From positions 124,001 through 188,000 of the forward strand of contig NZ_JABFOE010000008.1 in assembly GCF_013116745.1 (NCBI RefSeq): 64,000 bases of DNA. The letters are read 5' to 3'. Under the pieces are notes generated by a model. That model worked only from the letters and a program-made list of their open reading frames with translations, was not told where the DNA came from and made no database searches. This document shows, piece after piece, positions 43,632 through 52,394 of the stretch (the first letter of the stretch is position 1; each line of letters opens with the position of its first letter). Origin of the DNA: Arthrobacter sp. 260 (GTDB lineage: Bacteria; Actinomycetota; Actinomycetes; Actinomycetales; Micrococcaceae). Both the position numbers and the translations under genes were made by a program.

Positions 43632-44275
43632 TCGACTACATCAGAATCAACTACCAGCTGATCTGGGAGGCCTTCCAGCAGCATCTGTACCTGGCCCTGA
43701 TCCCGGTCATCCTGGCGATCATCATCTCGCTGCCGCTGGGGTACATCGCCGTCCGCTACAAAAAGCTGTACTACCCGTTGGTCAATATCAGCAGCATTCT
43801 TTACGCCATCCCATCCCTGGCGCTGTTCCTGCTGCTGCCGCCGATCATCGGGACGGGCGTCCTGTCTCCGCTGAACATCATCATCGCGCTGACCGTGTAC
43901 AGCATCGCGCTGATGGTCCGGGTGGTGGCCGATGGGCTGAACTCGGTTGACCCGGCGATCACCCAGGCCGCCACAGCGATGGGCTACCGGCGGGTCCGGC
44001 GGCTCTTCGCGGTGGAGCTGCCCATCGCCCTGCCGGTGATGCTCGCCGGACTGCGCGTGGCAACGGTGGCCAACGTGAGCATTGTCAGCGTGGGTGCGCT
44101 GATCGGCGTCGGCGGACTGGGGGCCCTGTTCCTGCGCGGCCTGCAGCTTGACTACCTGGCGCCAATCTTCGTCGGAATCATCCTGTCGGTGCTGCTGGCA
44201 GCGACCTGCGACATCATCATTGTGCTTGTTCAACGACGATTCACGCCCTGGGTGCGTGCGGGAGGACGGGCCTGA
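43628..44275 (+). CDS. Quaternary-amine ABC importer, permease subunit 1
   Basis: A 215-residue membrane protein with five to six hydrophobic segments. It has the ProW/OpuCB EAA-type loop (DPAITQAATAMGYRRVRRLF) and VSVGALIGVGGLGALFLRG. ATGA overlap with the ATPase gene, and one-base TGATG overlap with the next permease, indicate tight coupling. It forms a heterodimer with the second permease. Confidence 0.88.
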   Translation: MIDYIRINYQLIWEAFQQHLYLALIPVILAIIISLPLGYIAVRYKKLYYPLVNISSILYAIPSLALFLLLPPIIGTGVLSPLNIIIALTVYSIALMVRVVADGLNSVDPAITQAATAMGYRRVRRLFAVELPIALPVMLAGLRVATVANVSIVSVGALIGVGGLGALFLRGLQLDYLAPIFVGIILSVLLAATCDIIIVLVQRRFTPWVRAGGRA

Positions 44276-45000
44276 TGGACTATCTCGAGTATCTTTTGGA
44301 CCCCGAGCACTGGGATCTGGCCGTGACGGGCAACATCCCCTCGCTCGTCGTCGACCACCTGTACTACACGGTGATCACCCTGGTGATCGCCTCACTGATC
44401 GCCATCCCGGTGGGGCTGTACATCGGCCACACCGGCAGGTTCTCGTTTGTGGCAATCAACGCGGGGAACGCCGGGCGGTCATTGCCGACCCTGGGCCTGA
44501 TCATCCTGCTGGTGACGGTGATCGGGTTCGGCCTGCTCCCTGTCATCATCGCGCTGGTGATCCTGGCCATCCCTCCCATCCTGACGTCCACGTATGCGGG
44601 GCTCCGGGCCATCAACCCGGCCTCGGTGGACGCCGCGAAGGGGATGGGCATGCGCCCCATCCAGATCCTCTTCCGGGTCGAAATCCCGATGGCGTTGCCC
44701 CTGATCCTCAGCGGCCTGCGAAGCGCCACCCTGCAGGTCGTCTCCACCGCCACCGTCGCCTCCTACGTGGGGCTCGGCGGGCTGGGCCGGTTGCTCGTCG
44801 ATGGGCTGGCCCTGAACCAGTACGACCGGGTGATCGCCGGCGCCGTCGTCGTCGCCGCCCTGGCGATCGTGCTCGACCTGATCGCGTCGAGTGTGCAACG
44901 GCTGGTGGTCTCGCCCGGCGTTTCCGGCCGGGCCCTCACCCGGACGTCCAACAAAGCCCCATCATCTTCCGTCGGGCCAGCAACGGCTACTGCGGGATAA
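44275..45000 (+). CDS. Quaternary-amine ABC importer, permease subunit 2
   Basis: A 241-residue membrane protein like OpuCD. Hydrophobic segments, an EAA-type loop (NPASVDAAKGMGMRPIQILF) and ATVASYVGLGGLGRLLVDG are present. The C-terminal tail of about 30 residues is polar and unlike the core family. The start overlaps the previous stop by one base. It pairs with the preceding permease. Confidence 0.88.
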   Translation: MDYLEYLLDPEHWDLAVTGNIPSLVVDHLYYTVITLVIASLIAIPVGLYIGHTGRFSFVAINAGNAGRSLPTLGLIILLVTVIGFGLLPVIIALVILAIPPILTSTYAGLRAINPASVDAAKGMGMRPIQILFRVEIPMALPLILSGLRSATLQVVSTATVASYVGLGGLGRLLVDGLALNQYDRVIAGAVVVAALAIVLDLIASSVQRLVVSPGVSGRALTRTSNKAPSSSVGPATATAG

Positions 45001-45031
45001 GCTTTATTTACCTGACCGAAAGGCACGACCC

Positions 45032-45964
45032 ATGATAAGAAAACGCTCCACGAAACTGATGAGTAGCGTTGCGCTCTTCGGCGCAGCGGCCCTGGCCCTC
45101 ACCGCGTGCGGTGGCGATCCACTCGCCTCCGACGGCGGCGAATCGGTCGACGCCGAAACCATCGCCATTGGTTCGGCCAACTTCCCGGAGAGCGAACTGC
45201 TTGCCGAGATGTACGCGCAGGTCCTTGAAGCCGAAGGCATCGAGGTGGAGCGCAGCTTCAACATCGGTGCACGCGACCTGTACCTTGCGGCACTTGAGGA
45301 CGGGTCGATCGACCTGCTCCCCGAGTACAATGGCGCGCTGTACTCGGCGCTCGTAGAGGGTGGCGCCCCCGAGGGGATCACCGCTCCCGACGAGGTGTAC
45401 GAGGCAATGGTCGAGGTCCTCCCCGAGGGAATTGTTGCCCTCGAACAGTCCGAGGCAGAGGACAAGGACACGCTTGCCGTCCTTCCCGAAACCGCCGAGG
45501 AGTACGACCTCAAAACCATCGACGACCTCGCTCCTGTTGCCGGTGAACTCAGCGTCGCAGCGGGCCCAGAATGGGCCGAGCGTTTCCAGGGCCTGCTGGG
45601 CCTTGAGGAACTCTACGGAATCACCTTCGGCGAGTTCCAGGCCCTCGACGCGGGTGGCCCGCTCACCCGCGAAGCCCTGATCAGTGGCCAGGTTGATGTC
45701 GCAAACATCTTCTCCACCGATTCGGTCATCGAGACCGAGGGACTGGTGATCCTTGAGGACACCAAGAACCTCTACCTCTCGGAGAACATCGTTCCGATCA
45801 TTCGCGAGTCCAAGGTGACCGATGCGGTGACCGAATCGCTGAACGCGGTTTCGGCTGCCCTCACCACCGAGAACCTCACCGAATACCTCGCACGGGTTCA
45901 GGTGGACCGCGAAGCCAGCGCCACCGTGGCCACCGCGTTCCTTGAGGAATACGACCTCCTCTAA
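45032..45964 (+). CDS. Quaternary-amine ABC importer, substrate-binding lipoprotein (OpuAC/OpuCC type)
   Basis: A 310-residue lipoprotein starting at ATG 45032; the longer frame to 44891 overlaps the permease. Signal peptide and lipobox LTACGG are at about 15-28. The binding domain begins IGSANFPESELLAEMYAQVL, like OpuC-type proteins (GSKNFTE). It includes LLPEYNGALY, equivalent to the YPEYTG hinge. Such proteins use an aromatic cage for the trimethylammonium group of betaines, carnitine, choline or ergothioneine. Which betaine this one binds is not known. The sequence is acidic, as expected outside the membrane. Confidence 0.85.
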   Translation: MIRKRSTKLMSSVALFGAAALALTACGGDPLASDGGESVDAETIAIGSANFPESELLAEMYAQVLEAEGIEVERSFNIGARDLYLAALEDGSIDLLPEYNGALYSALVEGGAPEGITAPDEVYEAMVEVLPEGIVALEQSEAEDKDTLAVLPETAEEYDLKTIDDLAPVAGELSVAAGPEWAERFQGLLGLEELYGITFGEFQALDAGGPLTREALISGQVDVANIFSTDSVIETEGLVILEDTKNLYLSENIVPIIRESKVTDAVTESLNAVSAALTTENLTEYLARVQVDREASATVATAFLEEYDLL

Positions 45965-45972
45965 GCGCACCC

Positions 45973-46006
45973 TGCCCATCCCGACGGTACGCCGTCGGGA
46001 TGGGCA
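45973..46006. terminator. Strong hairpin between importer and exporter genes
   Basis: A perfect 15-base stem (45973-45987 with 45992-46006) and a TACG loop, starting eight bases after the binding-protein stop. There is no T-run after it, so it may act as a rho-type or attenuating hairpin rather than a full intrinsic terminator. It could also protect the importer mRNA 3' end. Confidence 0.65.
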
Positions 46007-46062
46007 GCGCCCGTTCCCCCATCCCGGCACCCGTTTCACCCGAGCGCCCTGAAAGAAACCCA

Positions 46063-47079
46063 GTGACCACACAGCGCTCGGCCGCCACCGCGGCAGTCAT
46101 CAACCTGCTCCCCGGAGTACTGGTCATGGCAGCCGCCGTCGCCATCTCACTCTTCGTCGCCAGTCTCCAGGGATTCATCGGCGCCCTCGTCGTGGCGCTC
46201 GCCCTCGGCCTGCTGGTACGCAACACCGGGTTGTTCCACCCCCGCATCCGGCCCGGCATCCAGCGGGCCACCAAGCGCTTCCTGCGGCTCGGCGTCGTCG
46301 TCCTGGGTTTGCAGCTGTCCCTCCCCGAGATCCTCAGCCTCGGCTATCCAGTCCTCGCCCTGATCATCGTCTCGGTTTTCATTAGCTTCCTGTTCACCCG
46401 CTACGTGGGTGAGAGGCTCGGCCTCAGCCGCGCGGCATCCACCCTGATGGCTGCCGGGTTCTCGATCTGCGGCGCCTCAGCCATCGCTGGCATGCAGAGC
46501 ATCGTCAACGCCGACGACGACGAGGTGGCCAGCGCCATCGCCATGGTGACCCTGTACGGTTCGGCAGTGATTGTCGGGCTGCCGCTGATCGGGAACCTGC
46601 TCGGGCTCTCTCCCGAAACCTTCGGTATCTGGTCCGGACTCGCCGTCCACGAGGTGGCCCAGGTGGTAGCCACCGCGAGCACCGCCGGCGCCGTCGCCCT
46701 CGCGGTGGCGACGGTGGTGAAGCTGGGCCGCGTGGTGCTCCTGGCGCCCGTCGCGGCCTTCGTGTCGGTCGGTATCCGGCGCACCGAGGGTGCCCAGCCG
46801 TCCGCGACGGGGCGGGTGGCCCCGATTGTGCCACTGTTCGTTGTCGGGTTCCTGGCCCTGGTGCTGCTCCGCTCCACAGGGGTGGTCCCCGAACCCGTCC
46901 TCGACGCTGCCTCCCTGACCGCCACGCTGTTGCTGGCTGCAGCAATGTTTGGCTTGGGCACCGGGATCGACATCCCGCATCTGGCACGCACCGGAGGGAA
47001 GAACCTGGTGCTTGGAGGCATCTCGACGGTGTTCCTCGGCGGGATCACGCTCGCCGGGGCGGTCCTGGTCACCGCCTAG
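46063..47079 (+). CDS. YeiH-family putative sulfate/anion exporter
   Basis: A 338-residue membrane protein of the YeiH/UPF0324 type (PSE family). The GTG at 46063 is chosen over an upstream in-frame ATG at 46000, which lies inside the hairpin. The first 20 residues are polar, then about nine to ten hydrophobic segments follow, with FSICGASAIAGMQSIV and GLAVHEVAQVVATAS, both family signatures. Related proteins are proposed to export sulfate or taurine-derived anions. It lies after the ABC importer. Release of sulfite or sulfate from a sulfur-containing substrate would fit. Confidence 0.8.
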   Translation: MTTQRSAATAAVINLLPGVLVMAAAVAISLFVASLQGFIGALVVALALGLLVRNTGLFHPRIRPGIQRATKRFLRLGVVVLGLQLSLPEILSLGYPVLALIIVSVFISFLFTRYVGERLGLSRAASTLMAAGFSICGASAIAGMQSIVNADDDEVASAIAMVTLYGSAVIVGLPLIGNLLGLSPETFGIWSGLAVHEVAQVVATASTAGAVALAVATVVKLGRVVLLAPVAAFVSVGIRRTEGAQPSATGRVAPIVPLFVVGFLALVLLRSTGVVPEPVLDAASLTATLLLAAAMFGLGTGIDIPHLARTGGKNLVLGGISTVFLGGITLAGAVLVTA

Positions 47080-47247
47080 GGTCTTACCTGACGCCTCCTG
47101 GGACCCACCTCGGTTTTGGTGAGCAACCTGGACCTTGGAGGGCAAGATCTCACTCACCGATGTCCAGGTTGACCCTGCCTGTCCGGGTTGCTCACCAAAA
47201 CGACGACGGCACGACCCGTCTGGCATCTTCCGCGCCGGTCAGCCGGG
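47080..47247. repeat. Intergenic inverted repeat between convergent genes
   Basis: A 168-base gap between the exporter and ddl, holding an 87-base element (47114-47200). Its 20-base arms pair with one mismatch: 47114-47133 against 47181-47200, TTTTGGTGAGCAACC on the outside. A 9-base part of the left arm (47125-47133) can instead pair perfectly with 47162-47170, giving alternative hairpins. It could be a bidirectional terminator or a small palindromic repeat/MITE. Copy number elsewhere is unknown. Confidence 0.6.
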
Positions 47248-48411
47248 CTAGCGGAGGCCGGTCTTCCGGTTCAGGGCCAGGGTGATCAGCTCGTCGATGA
47301 GTTCCGTGTAGGTGAGGCCGGACTTGGCCCACATCTGCGGGTACATGCTGATCGGGGTGAAGCCCGGCATGGTGTTGATCTCGTTGATGATCAGTCCGCC
47401 CGCCGGGGTGTAGAAAAAGTCGACCCGGGACAGTCCCTCGGCGCCGACAGCGTCGAACGCCTCGGCCGCGAGGGTGCGCACCCGGTCACTGACGGTGGGC
47501 GGCAGGTCAGCCGGGCAGCTCAGCTCGGCGGCGGCACCGTCGACGTACTTCGCCTCAAAGTCGTACCAGTCGTGGTCGCCGGGCTGGACGGCAATCTCGC
47601 CGGGCAATGAGGTCCGCGGTTCGCTGGTGCCGCGACCCTCCAGGACGGCCACCTCGATCTCCCGGCCGATGATGCCAGCCTCGACCAGCACCTTTGGATC
47701 GAAGTCACGGGCCACCTCGACGGCGGCAGCCAGGTCCTCCTCCGACGCCACCCGGGTGATCCCCATCGACGAGCCGGCGCGGGCGGGCTTCACGAAGGAG
47801 GGGAATCCCAGGGCCGCTGCACGGGCAACGCACCCGTCGCGGTCGTTGACCCACTGGCGATCGGTGATGACCTCGTACGGTCCCACCGTCAGACCGGCGG
47901 CGGCGAAGACCACCTTCATGTAGTGCTTGTCCATGCCGACGGCGGACGCCAGCACCCCGGCACCGACGTACCGAATGTCGGCCATCTCCAGCAATCCTTG
48001 GAGGGTGCCGTCCTCACCGAACGGTCCGTGCAGCAGCGGCACGACGACGTCGACCCCGCCCAGGCTGCGCGGCATTTGTTCAGCGGCGGTCACCATGAGC
48101 TCGGTGGAGGCGAGATCCATGCCGACGCCAGCCGCGGCGAGGACCAGCGACTCGTCCGATGCCTGGACCTCGGGAAGAGTCGCGGAGCGCAGCGACCACT
48201 GCGACGGATCACCGGAGACCTGCACCCACTGGCCGTTCTTCGCGATCCCGACCGGGATGACCTCGTACTTGTCCCGGTCGATCGCTTCGAGCACGCCGGC
48301 CGCAGTAATGCAGCTGACGGCATGCTCGCTGGATCGTCCGCCGAAGAGAACCAGTACCCGTGGCTTGGGCGTGTGGTCAGGATCGGGCGTCGCGGGTGGA
48401 ACTACAGTCAC
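47248..48411 (-). CDS. ddl: D-alanine-D-alanine ligase
   Basis: Joins two D-Ala residues with ATP for peptidoglycan precursor synthesis. The 387-residue protein has VLFGGRSSEHAVS (N-terminal substrate loop), VPLLHGPFGEDGTLQGLLE, FVKPARAGSSMGITRV (ATP grasp) and INEINTMPGFTPISMYP near the C-terminus with metal-binding Glu/Asn. GTG start overlaps the gpsA stop by four bases. It belongs to a core minus-strand block with gpsA, plsC and murA. Confidence 0.95.
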   Translation of the reverse strand: MTVVPPATPDPDHTPKPRVLVLFGGRSSEHAVSCITAAGVLEAIDRDKYEVIPVGIAKNGQWVQVSGDPSQWSLRSATLPEVQASDESLVLAAAGVGMDLASTELMVTAAEQMPRSLGGVDVVVPLLHGPFGEDGTLQGLLEMADIRYVGAGVLASAVGMDKHYMKVVFAAAGLTVGPYEVITDRQWVNDRDGCVARAAALGFPSFVKPARAGSSMGITRVASEEDLAAAVEVARDFDPKVLVEAGIIGREIEVAVLEGRGTSEPRTSLPGEIAVQPGDHDWYDFEAKYVDGAAAELSCPADLPPTVSDRVRTLAAEAFDAVGAEGLSRVDFFYTPAGGLIINEINTMPGFTPISMYPQMWAKSGLTYTELIDELITLALNRKTGLR

Positions 48412-49439
48412 AGTTTGCCTTCGGATTTCAGGTCGCGGGACAACAGTCGCGGCCCCAGGTCATGGACGGAGACGGTGCCCTGGAGCACTGCCACCACGTT
48501 CTCGGTAATGGGCATATCAACACCCAATTTACCGGCCAGGTCCAGCACGGCCTGGGCGGACTTGATGCCCTCGGCGGTCTGGTTCATCTTCTCGGTGACC
48601 TCGTCCAGGGTCAGCCCCTGCCCCAGTAACCTGCCAGCTGTGTGGTTGCGGGACAGCGCGGACGAGCAGGTGGCGATCAGGTCGCCCATCCCTGCGAGGC
48701 CGGCCATCGTTTCGGCTTCCCCACCCAGCGCGACGGCCAGCCGGGTGGTCTCCGCGAGCCCGCGGGTGATGACCGAGGCCTTGGTGTTGTCACCCATCTG
48801 CTTTCCCTCGCAGATTCCGACGGCGAGGGCGATGACGTTCTTGACGATCCCGCCAATTTCGACGCCCACCACATCGGGGTTCGTGTAGGGCCTGAAATAC
48901 CTGGCGGTACACGCGGCAGCGATCCAGGCAGCCACGTCCTCGTCCGGGCAGGCGACCACCGAGGCGGTGGGCTCCTGCCGGGCGATCTCGAGCGCCAGGT
49001 TGGGGCCGGACACCACTGCGATGCGGTGCTCGGGGAGGTCCAGTTCGGCGGCGATCACCTGGCTCATCCTCGCGTCGGAGCCGACCTCGAGCCCCTTCAT
49101 GAGGGAGACCACCACTGCGTCGGCGCTGAGGAACTGCTTCCAGCTGGCCAGCTGGGGCCTGAGCGACTGCGCGGGGACGGCGACAGCAACCAGTTCGGCA
49201 CCGTCGAGCACCTCGGCAATGTCGCTGGAACTGGTGATGTTCGCGGGCAGGACTGTGTCCGGAAGGTACCTGCTGTTGCGCCGGGTGGTGTTGATCTCGG
49301 TGGCCACGTCGTCGCGGCGTGCCCACAGTTTCACCTGGGTGCCGTGGGCGGCGCCGGCGTCGGCGAGGATCTTCGCAAACGTGGTCCCCCAACTGCCGGC
49401 GCCCAGGACGGCGACCACGGCGGGAGGGGTGCGCGTCAC
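48408..49439 (-). CDS. gpsA: Glycerol-3-phosphate dehydrogenase (NAD(P)+)
   Basis: Makes sn-glycerol-3-phosphate from dihydroxyacetone phosphate for phospholipid synthesis. 343 residues. Rossmann motif VAVLGAGSWGTTFAKIL, then LKGLEV-like LMKGLEVGSDARMSQV, VVSGPNLALEIA, IGGIVKNVIALAVGICEG with the catalytic Lys, and GLAGMGDLIATCSS. GTG start overlaps plsC's stop by four bases. The coupling of gpsA to plsC fits phospholipid synthesis. Confidence 0.95.
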   Translation of the reverse strand: MTRTPPAVVAVLGAGSWGTTFAKILADAGAAHGTQVKLWARRDDVATEINTTRRNSRYLPDTVLPANITSSSDIAEVLDGAELVAVAVPAQSLRPQLASWKQFLSADAVVVSLMKGLEVGSDARMSQVIAAELDLPEHRIAVVSGPNLALEIARQEPTASVVACPDEDVAAWIAAACTARYFRPYTNPDVVGVEIGGIVKNVIALAVGICEGKQMGDNTKASVITRGLAETTRLAVALGGEAETMAGLAGMGDLIATCSSALSRNHTAGRLLGQGLTLDEVTEKMNQTAEGIKSAQAVLDLAGKLGVDMPITENVVAVLQGTVSVHDLGPRLLSRDLKSEGKL

Positions 49440-50194
49440 GGGGTCCCCTCTGGAGGGCTGTCGTAGTCCCTGCCGGTACTTTTCTGGTGCTTGTCAGCCG
49501 GGTTCCAGCGTTCGGTGGGCGGGGTCTCCTGGCGCAACTCGGCCACGAGCTCGGTCAGCGCATCGAGGATCCGGTCGGTGGCCGTGTCCAGGACGGTCTT
49601 GGTGATGGGTTTCCCGGCCAGGTCGGCGAAATCGATCGGGTCACCGACCACTACCCGCGAGGTTTTCCGTGGGAACAGGTAGAGCCGCTTGGCGTAGCGC
49701 GGAAATACCTCGTGGGCGCCCCAGTGCGCGATGGGAACCACCGGCGCCCCGGTTTGAAGCGCCAGACGTGCCGCACCCGTGCGGCCCTTCATCGGCCACA
49801 GGTCGGGGTCCCGGGTCAGGGTGCCCTCCGGGTACACCACGATGCCACCGCCAGCGCTGATCGCGTCCCGGGCGGCCTCGAGGGACCGGTTGGCACCCGC
49901 GGTGGTCCGGTCCACCGGCACCTGGCCGGTGGCCTTGAGGATCCACCCCATGATGGGCACGTTGAACAGTGAGGCCTTCGCGAGGAAATGCGGTGTCACC
50001 TGGTGGTTGAACAGGAAATGGCCGATCACCACCGGGTCGATCTCGGTGATGTGGTTGGGGCAGACGATAAAGCCGGTGTCCTTCGGCAGTTTCTCTGCCC
50101 CCGACCACCGCTTCGCCATCAGCGCGTTCATGATCGGACGCACGGTGACGGCGAGCACGCCGAACGTCACCCGGGATTTCCTCGATTCAGCCAT
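49436..50194 (-). CDS. plsC: 1-acyl-glycerol-3-phosphate acyltransferase (PlsC family)
   Basis: Acylates lysophosphatidic acid at sn-2. The 252-residue protein carries the acyltransferase box VCPNHITEIDPVV (NHxxxxD) near 45 and VYPEGTLTRDPDLWPMKGRTG (FPEGTR-like) near 125. The N-terminal region is hydrophobic and likely membrane-facing. The tail is polar. It lies between gpsA and murA on the same strand, 18 bases after the murA stop. Confidence 0.9.
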   Translation of the reverse strand: MAESRKSRVTFGVLAVTVRPIMNALMAKRWSGAEKLPKDTGFIVCPNHITEIDPVVIGHFLFNHQVTPHFLAKASLFNVPIMGWILKATGQVPVDRTTAGANRSLEAARDAISAGGGIVVYPEGTLTRDPDLWPMKGRTGAARLALQTGAPVVPIAHWGAHEVFPRYAKRLYLFPRKTSRVVVGDPIDFADLAGKPITKTVLDTATDRILDALTELVAELRQETPPTERWNPADKHQKSTGRDYDSPPEGTP

Positions 50195-50212
50195 AAATGA
50201 GTACCGCTGAGC

Positions 50213-51565
50213 CTAGCGGCTGACCCCCTCGGGCGTCGCCTCGGTATCAGGGGTGACGTCGAAGTCAGCCCCGAGCCCCTCGAGTTTGTCCTGGAACCGC
50301 TCATAGCCGCGGTTGATCAGCTCGATGCCGGTCACCCGGGAGGTGCCCTTCGCGGCGAGGGCCGCGATCAGGTGGCTGAAGCCGCCCCGCAGATCCGGGA
50401 TGTCGATATCGGCGCCGTGCAGCTGCACCGGTCCCGAAATGACCGCCGAGTGGAGGAAGTTCCGCTGGCCGAAACGGCAGGGGACACTGCCCAGGCACTC
50501 GCGGTGGACCTGGATGTTGGCGCCCATCCGGATGAGGGCGTCGGTGAAGCCGAACCGGTTCTCGTAGACGGTCTCGTGCACGATCGACACTCCCCCGGCC
50601 TGCGTCAGGGCGACGACGAGGGGCTGCTGCCAGTCGGTCATGAAGCCGGGGTGCACATCGGTCTCAAGCACCAGCGGGGACAGCTTGCCGCCCGGGTGGT
50701 AGAAGCGGATGCCGTCGTCGTCGACGTCGAAAGCGCCACCGATCTTGCGGTAGGTGTTCAGGAAGGCGGTCAGGTCCAGCTGACGGGCGCCCTCGACATA
50801 GATGTCGCCCTGGGTGACCAGCGCGGCCGATGCCCAGGATGCCGTCTCGTTGCGGTCCGAGATGGCCTTGTGATTGAAGCCGGTAAGCTCCTTCACGCCC
50901 TCGATCCGGATGGTCCGGTCGGTCTGCACGGTGATGATCGCGCCCATTTTCTGCAGGACGGCGATCAGGTCCATGATCTCGGGTTCGACGGCGGCACCCT
51001 TGAGCTCGGTGATGCCCTCGGCCCGAGTGGCGGTTAGGAGTACCTGCTCGGTGGCTCCGACGCTCGGGTAGGGCAGCTCCAGCTTCGCGCCGTGCAGTCC
51101 CTTGGGTGCGGAAATGGAGATTCCGCCGGGACGCTTGTCGACGACGGCTCCGAAGTTGCGGAGCACCTGCATGTGGTAATCGATCGGCCGGTCACCGATC
51201 TTGCAGCCACCAAGGTCGGGGATGAAGGCTTCGCCAATGCTGTGCATCAGGGGGCCGCAGAAGAGGATGGGGATCCGCGAATCGCCGGCGTGAGCGTCGA
51301 TGTCCTTGGACTGGGCCATCTTCGCGCCCTTGGGGTCCATGCTCAAGTCCCCGGTGACCGGGTCCTTGGTGACTTCCACGCCGTGGAGCTTCAGGAGGCT
51401 GGTGACAACCTCGACGTCCTTGATCTCGGGGACGTTCCGCAGGATTGAGGGGGCATTGCCCAACAGGGTGGCGACCATCGCTTTGGGCACCAAGTTTTTG
51501 GCTCCGCGAACGAAGACCTTGCCGGTCAGAGGGACTCCACCACGAATGGTCAGCACGCTTCCCAT
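50213..51565 (-). CDS. murA: UDP-N-acetylglucosamine 1-carboxyvinyltransferase
   Basis: First committed step of peptidoglycan synthesis: transfers enolpyruvate from PEP to UDP-GlcNAc. Starting at ATG 51565, the protein is 450 residues. It has GAKNLVPKAM (Lys-Asn of the active site), PDLGGCKIGDRPIDYH with the PEP-binding Cys that fosfomycin attacks, DVHPGFMTDWQQP and DLRGGFSHLIAALAA near the C-terminus. A GTG two codons upstream (51571) is the alternative start. Confidence 0.95.
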   Translation of the reverse strand: MGSVLTIRGGVPLTGKVFVRGAKNLVPKAMVATLLGNAPSILRNVPEIKDVEVVTSLLKLHGVEVTKDPVTGDLSMDPKGAKMAQSKDIDAHAGDSRIPILFCGPLMHSIGEAFIPDLGGCKIGDRPIDYHMQVLRNFGAVVDKRPGGISISAPKGLHGAKLELPYPSVGATEQVLLTATRAEGITELKGAAVEPEIMDLIAVLQKMGAIITVQTDRTIRIEGVKELTGFNHKAISDRNETASWASAALVTQGDIYVEGARQLDLTAFLNTYRKIGGAFDVDDDGIRFYHPGGKLSPLVLETDVHPGFMTDWQQPLVVALTQAGGVSIVHETVYENRFGFTDALIRMGANIQVHRECLGSVPCRFGQRNFLHSAVISGPVQLHGADIDIPDLRGGFSHLIAALAAKGTSRVTGIELINRGYERFQDKLEGLGADFDVTPDTEATPEGVSR

Positions 51566-51785
51566 GAACACCTATTTTCTACGATTTGCACACAACAGAG
51601 ATTGCCCCCAGAGCAGCTTTTGCCTCCCGCTAAGCATAGGAGCATGTCCAACAAGACTGAAATAGGCTCCCCGGGGGTACTGGCGAAAACTGCCGTGAAC
51701 CCCGATTCATTCCCCGCCGGACCGCGGAACCCCGCCGGCTGAATGAGTTTCCCCACCACAGGGGTTCCACCCCGGGGCGGCAGCC
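51566..51785. other. Gap between leuD and murA
   Basis: A 220-base gap. On the minus strand GGGGT-GGA-ACCCC (about 51762-51774) can form a short stem shortly after leuD, without a T-run. The murA leader side is AT-richer but shows no clear promoter hexamers to me. Confidence 0.3.
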
Positions 51786-52385
51786 TCAGGTCCGGGCGGG
51801 TAGCGTCTTCGGCTTGAAAGTGGGGCGGGATCGCTCGTACTCGGTGATCGACTCCTCGTGGGTGAGGGTCAGGGCGATGTCGTCCAGTCCCTCCAGCAGC
51901 CGCCAGCGGGTGTAGTCGTCGATCTGGAAAGGTGCTGTGACGCTCCCGCAGACCACAGTGCGTTCCACCAGGTCAACAGTTACTTCGGTGCCCGGGTGGT
52001 TCTCGAGTACTTTCCAGATCAGCTCGATGTCGTCCTGCGCCACCTGCGCCGCGACCAGCCCCTGCTTGCCCGAGTTGCCGCGGAAGATGTCGGCGAACCG
52101 CGATGCGAGCACCGCCTTGAAACCGTAGTCCTTCAGCGCCCAGACCGCGTGCTCGCGCGATGATCCGGTGCCGAAGTCAGGTCCCGCCACCAGGACGGAG
52201 CCGGCGTTGAACGGCTCCTGGTTCAGGATGAAGTTTGGGTCCTTGCGCCACTCGGAAAACAGGGCGTCCTCGAAGCCGGTCCGGGTGATGCGCTTCAGGA
52301 ACACCGCCGGGATGATCTGGTCGGTGTCGATGTTGCTCTGGCGCAGCGGCACTCCAATGCCGGTGTGCGTGGTGATCTTCTCCAT
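51786..52385 (-). CDS. leuD: 3-isopropylmalate dehydratase, small subunit
   Basis: Small subunit of isopropylmalate isomerase in leucine synthesis. The 199-residue protein has [41 protein letters not shown] sequence (here [19 protein letters not shown]) and [16 protein letters not shown]. It pairs with LeuC, which ends nine bases upstream, so the two are one operon. Confidence 0.96.
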   Translation of the reverse strand: MEKITTHTGIGVPLRQSNIDTDQIIPAVFLKRITRTGFEDALFSEWRKDPNFILNQEPFNAGSVLVAGPDFGTGSSREHAVWALKDYGFKAVLASRFADIFRGNSGKQGLVAAQVAQDDIELIWKVLENHPGTEVTVDLVERTVVCGSVTAPFQIDDYTRWRLLEGLDDIALTLTHEESITEYERSRPTFKPKTLPART

Positions 52386-52394
52386 GGGGTTCTC

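Noticed and set aside
42536..44233. Open frame of 565 codons on the minus strand
   Set aside because: It lies antisense to the ABC importer genes, has low-complexity Arg/Gln/Ser-rich translation and no family motifs. It is a high-GC shadow frame.
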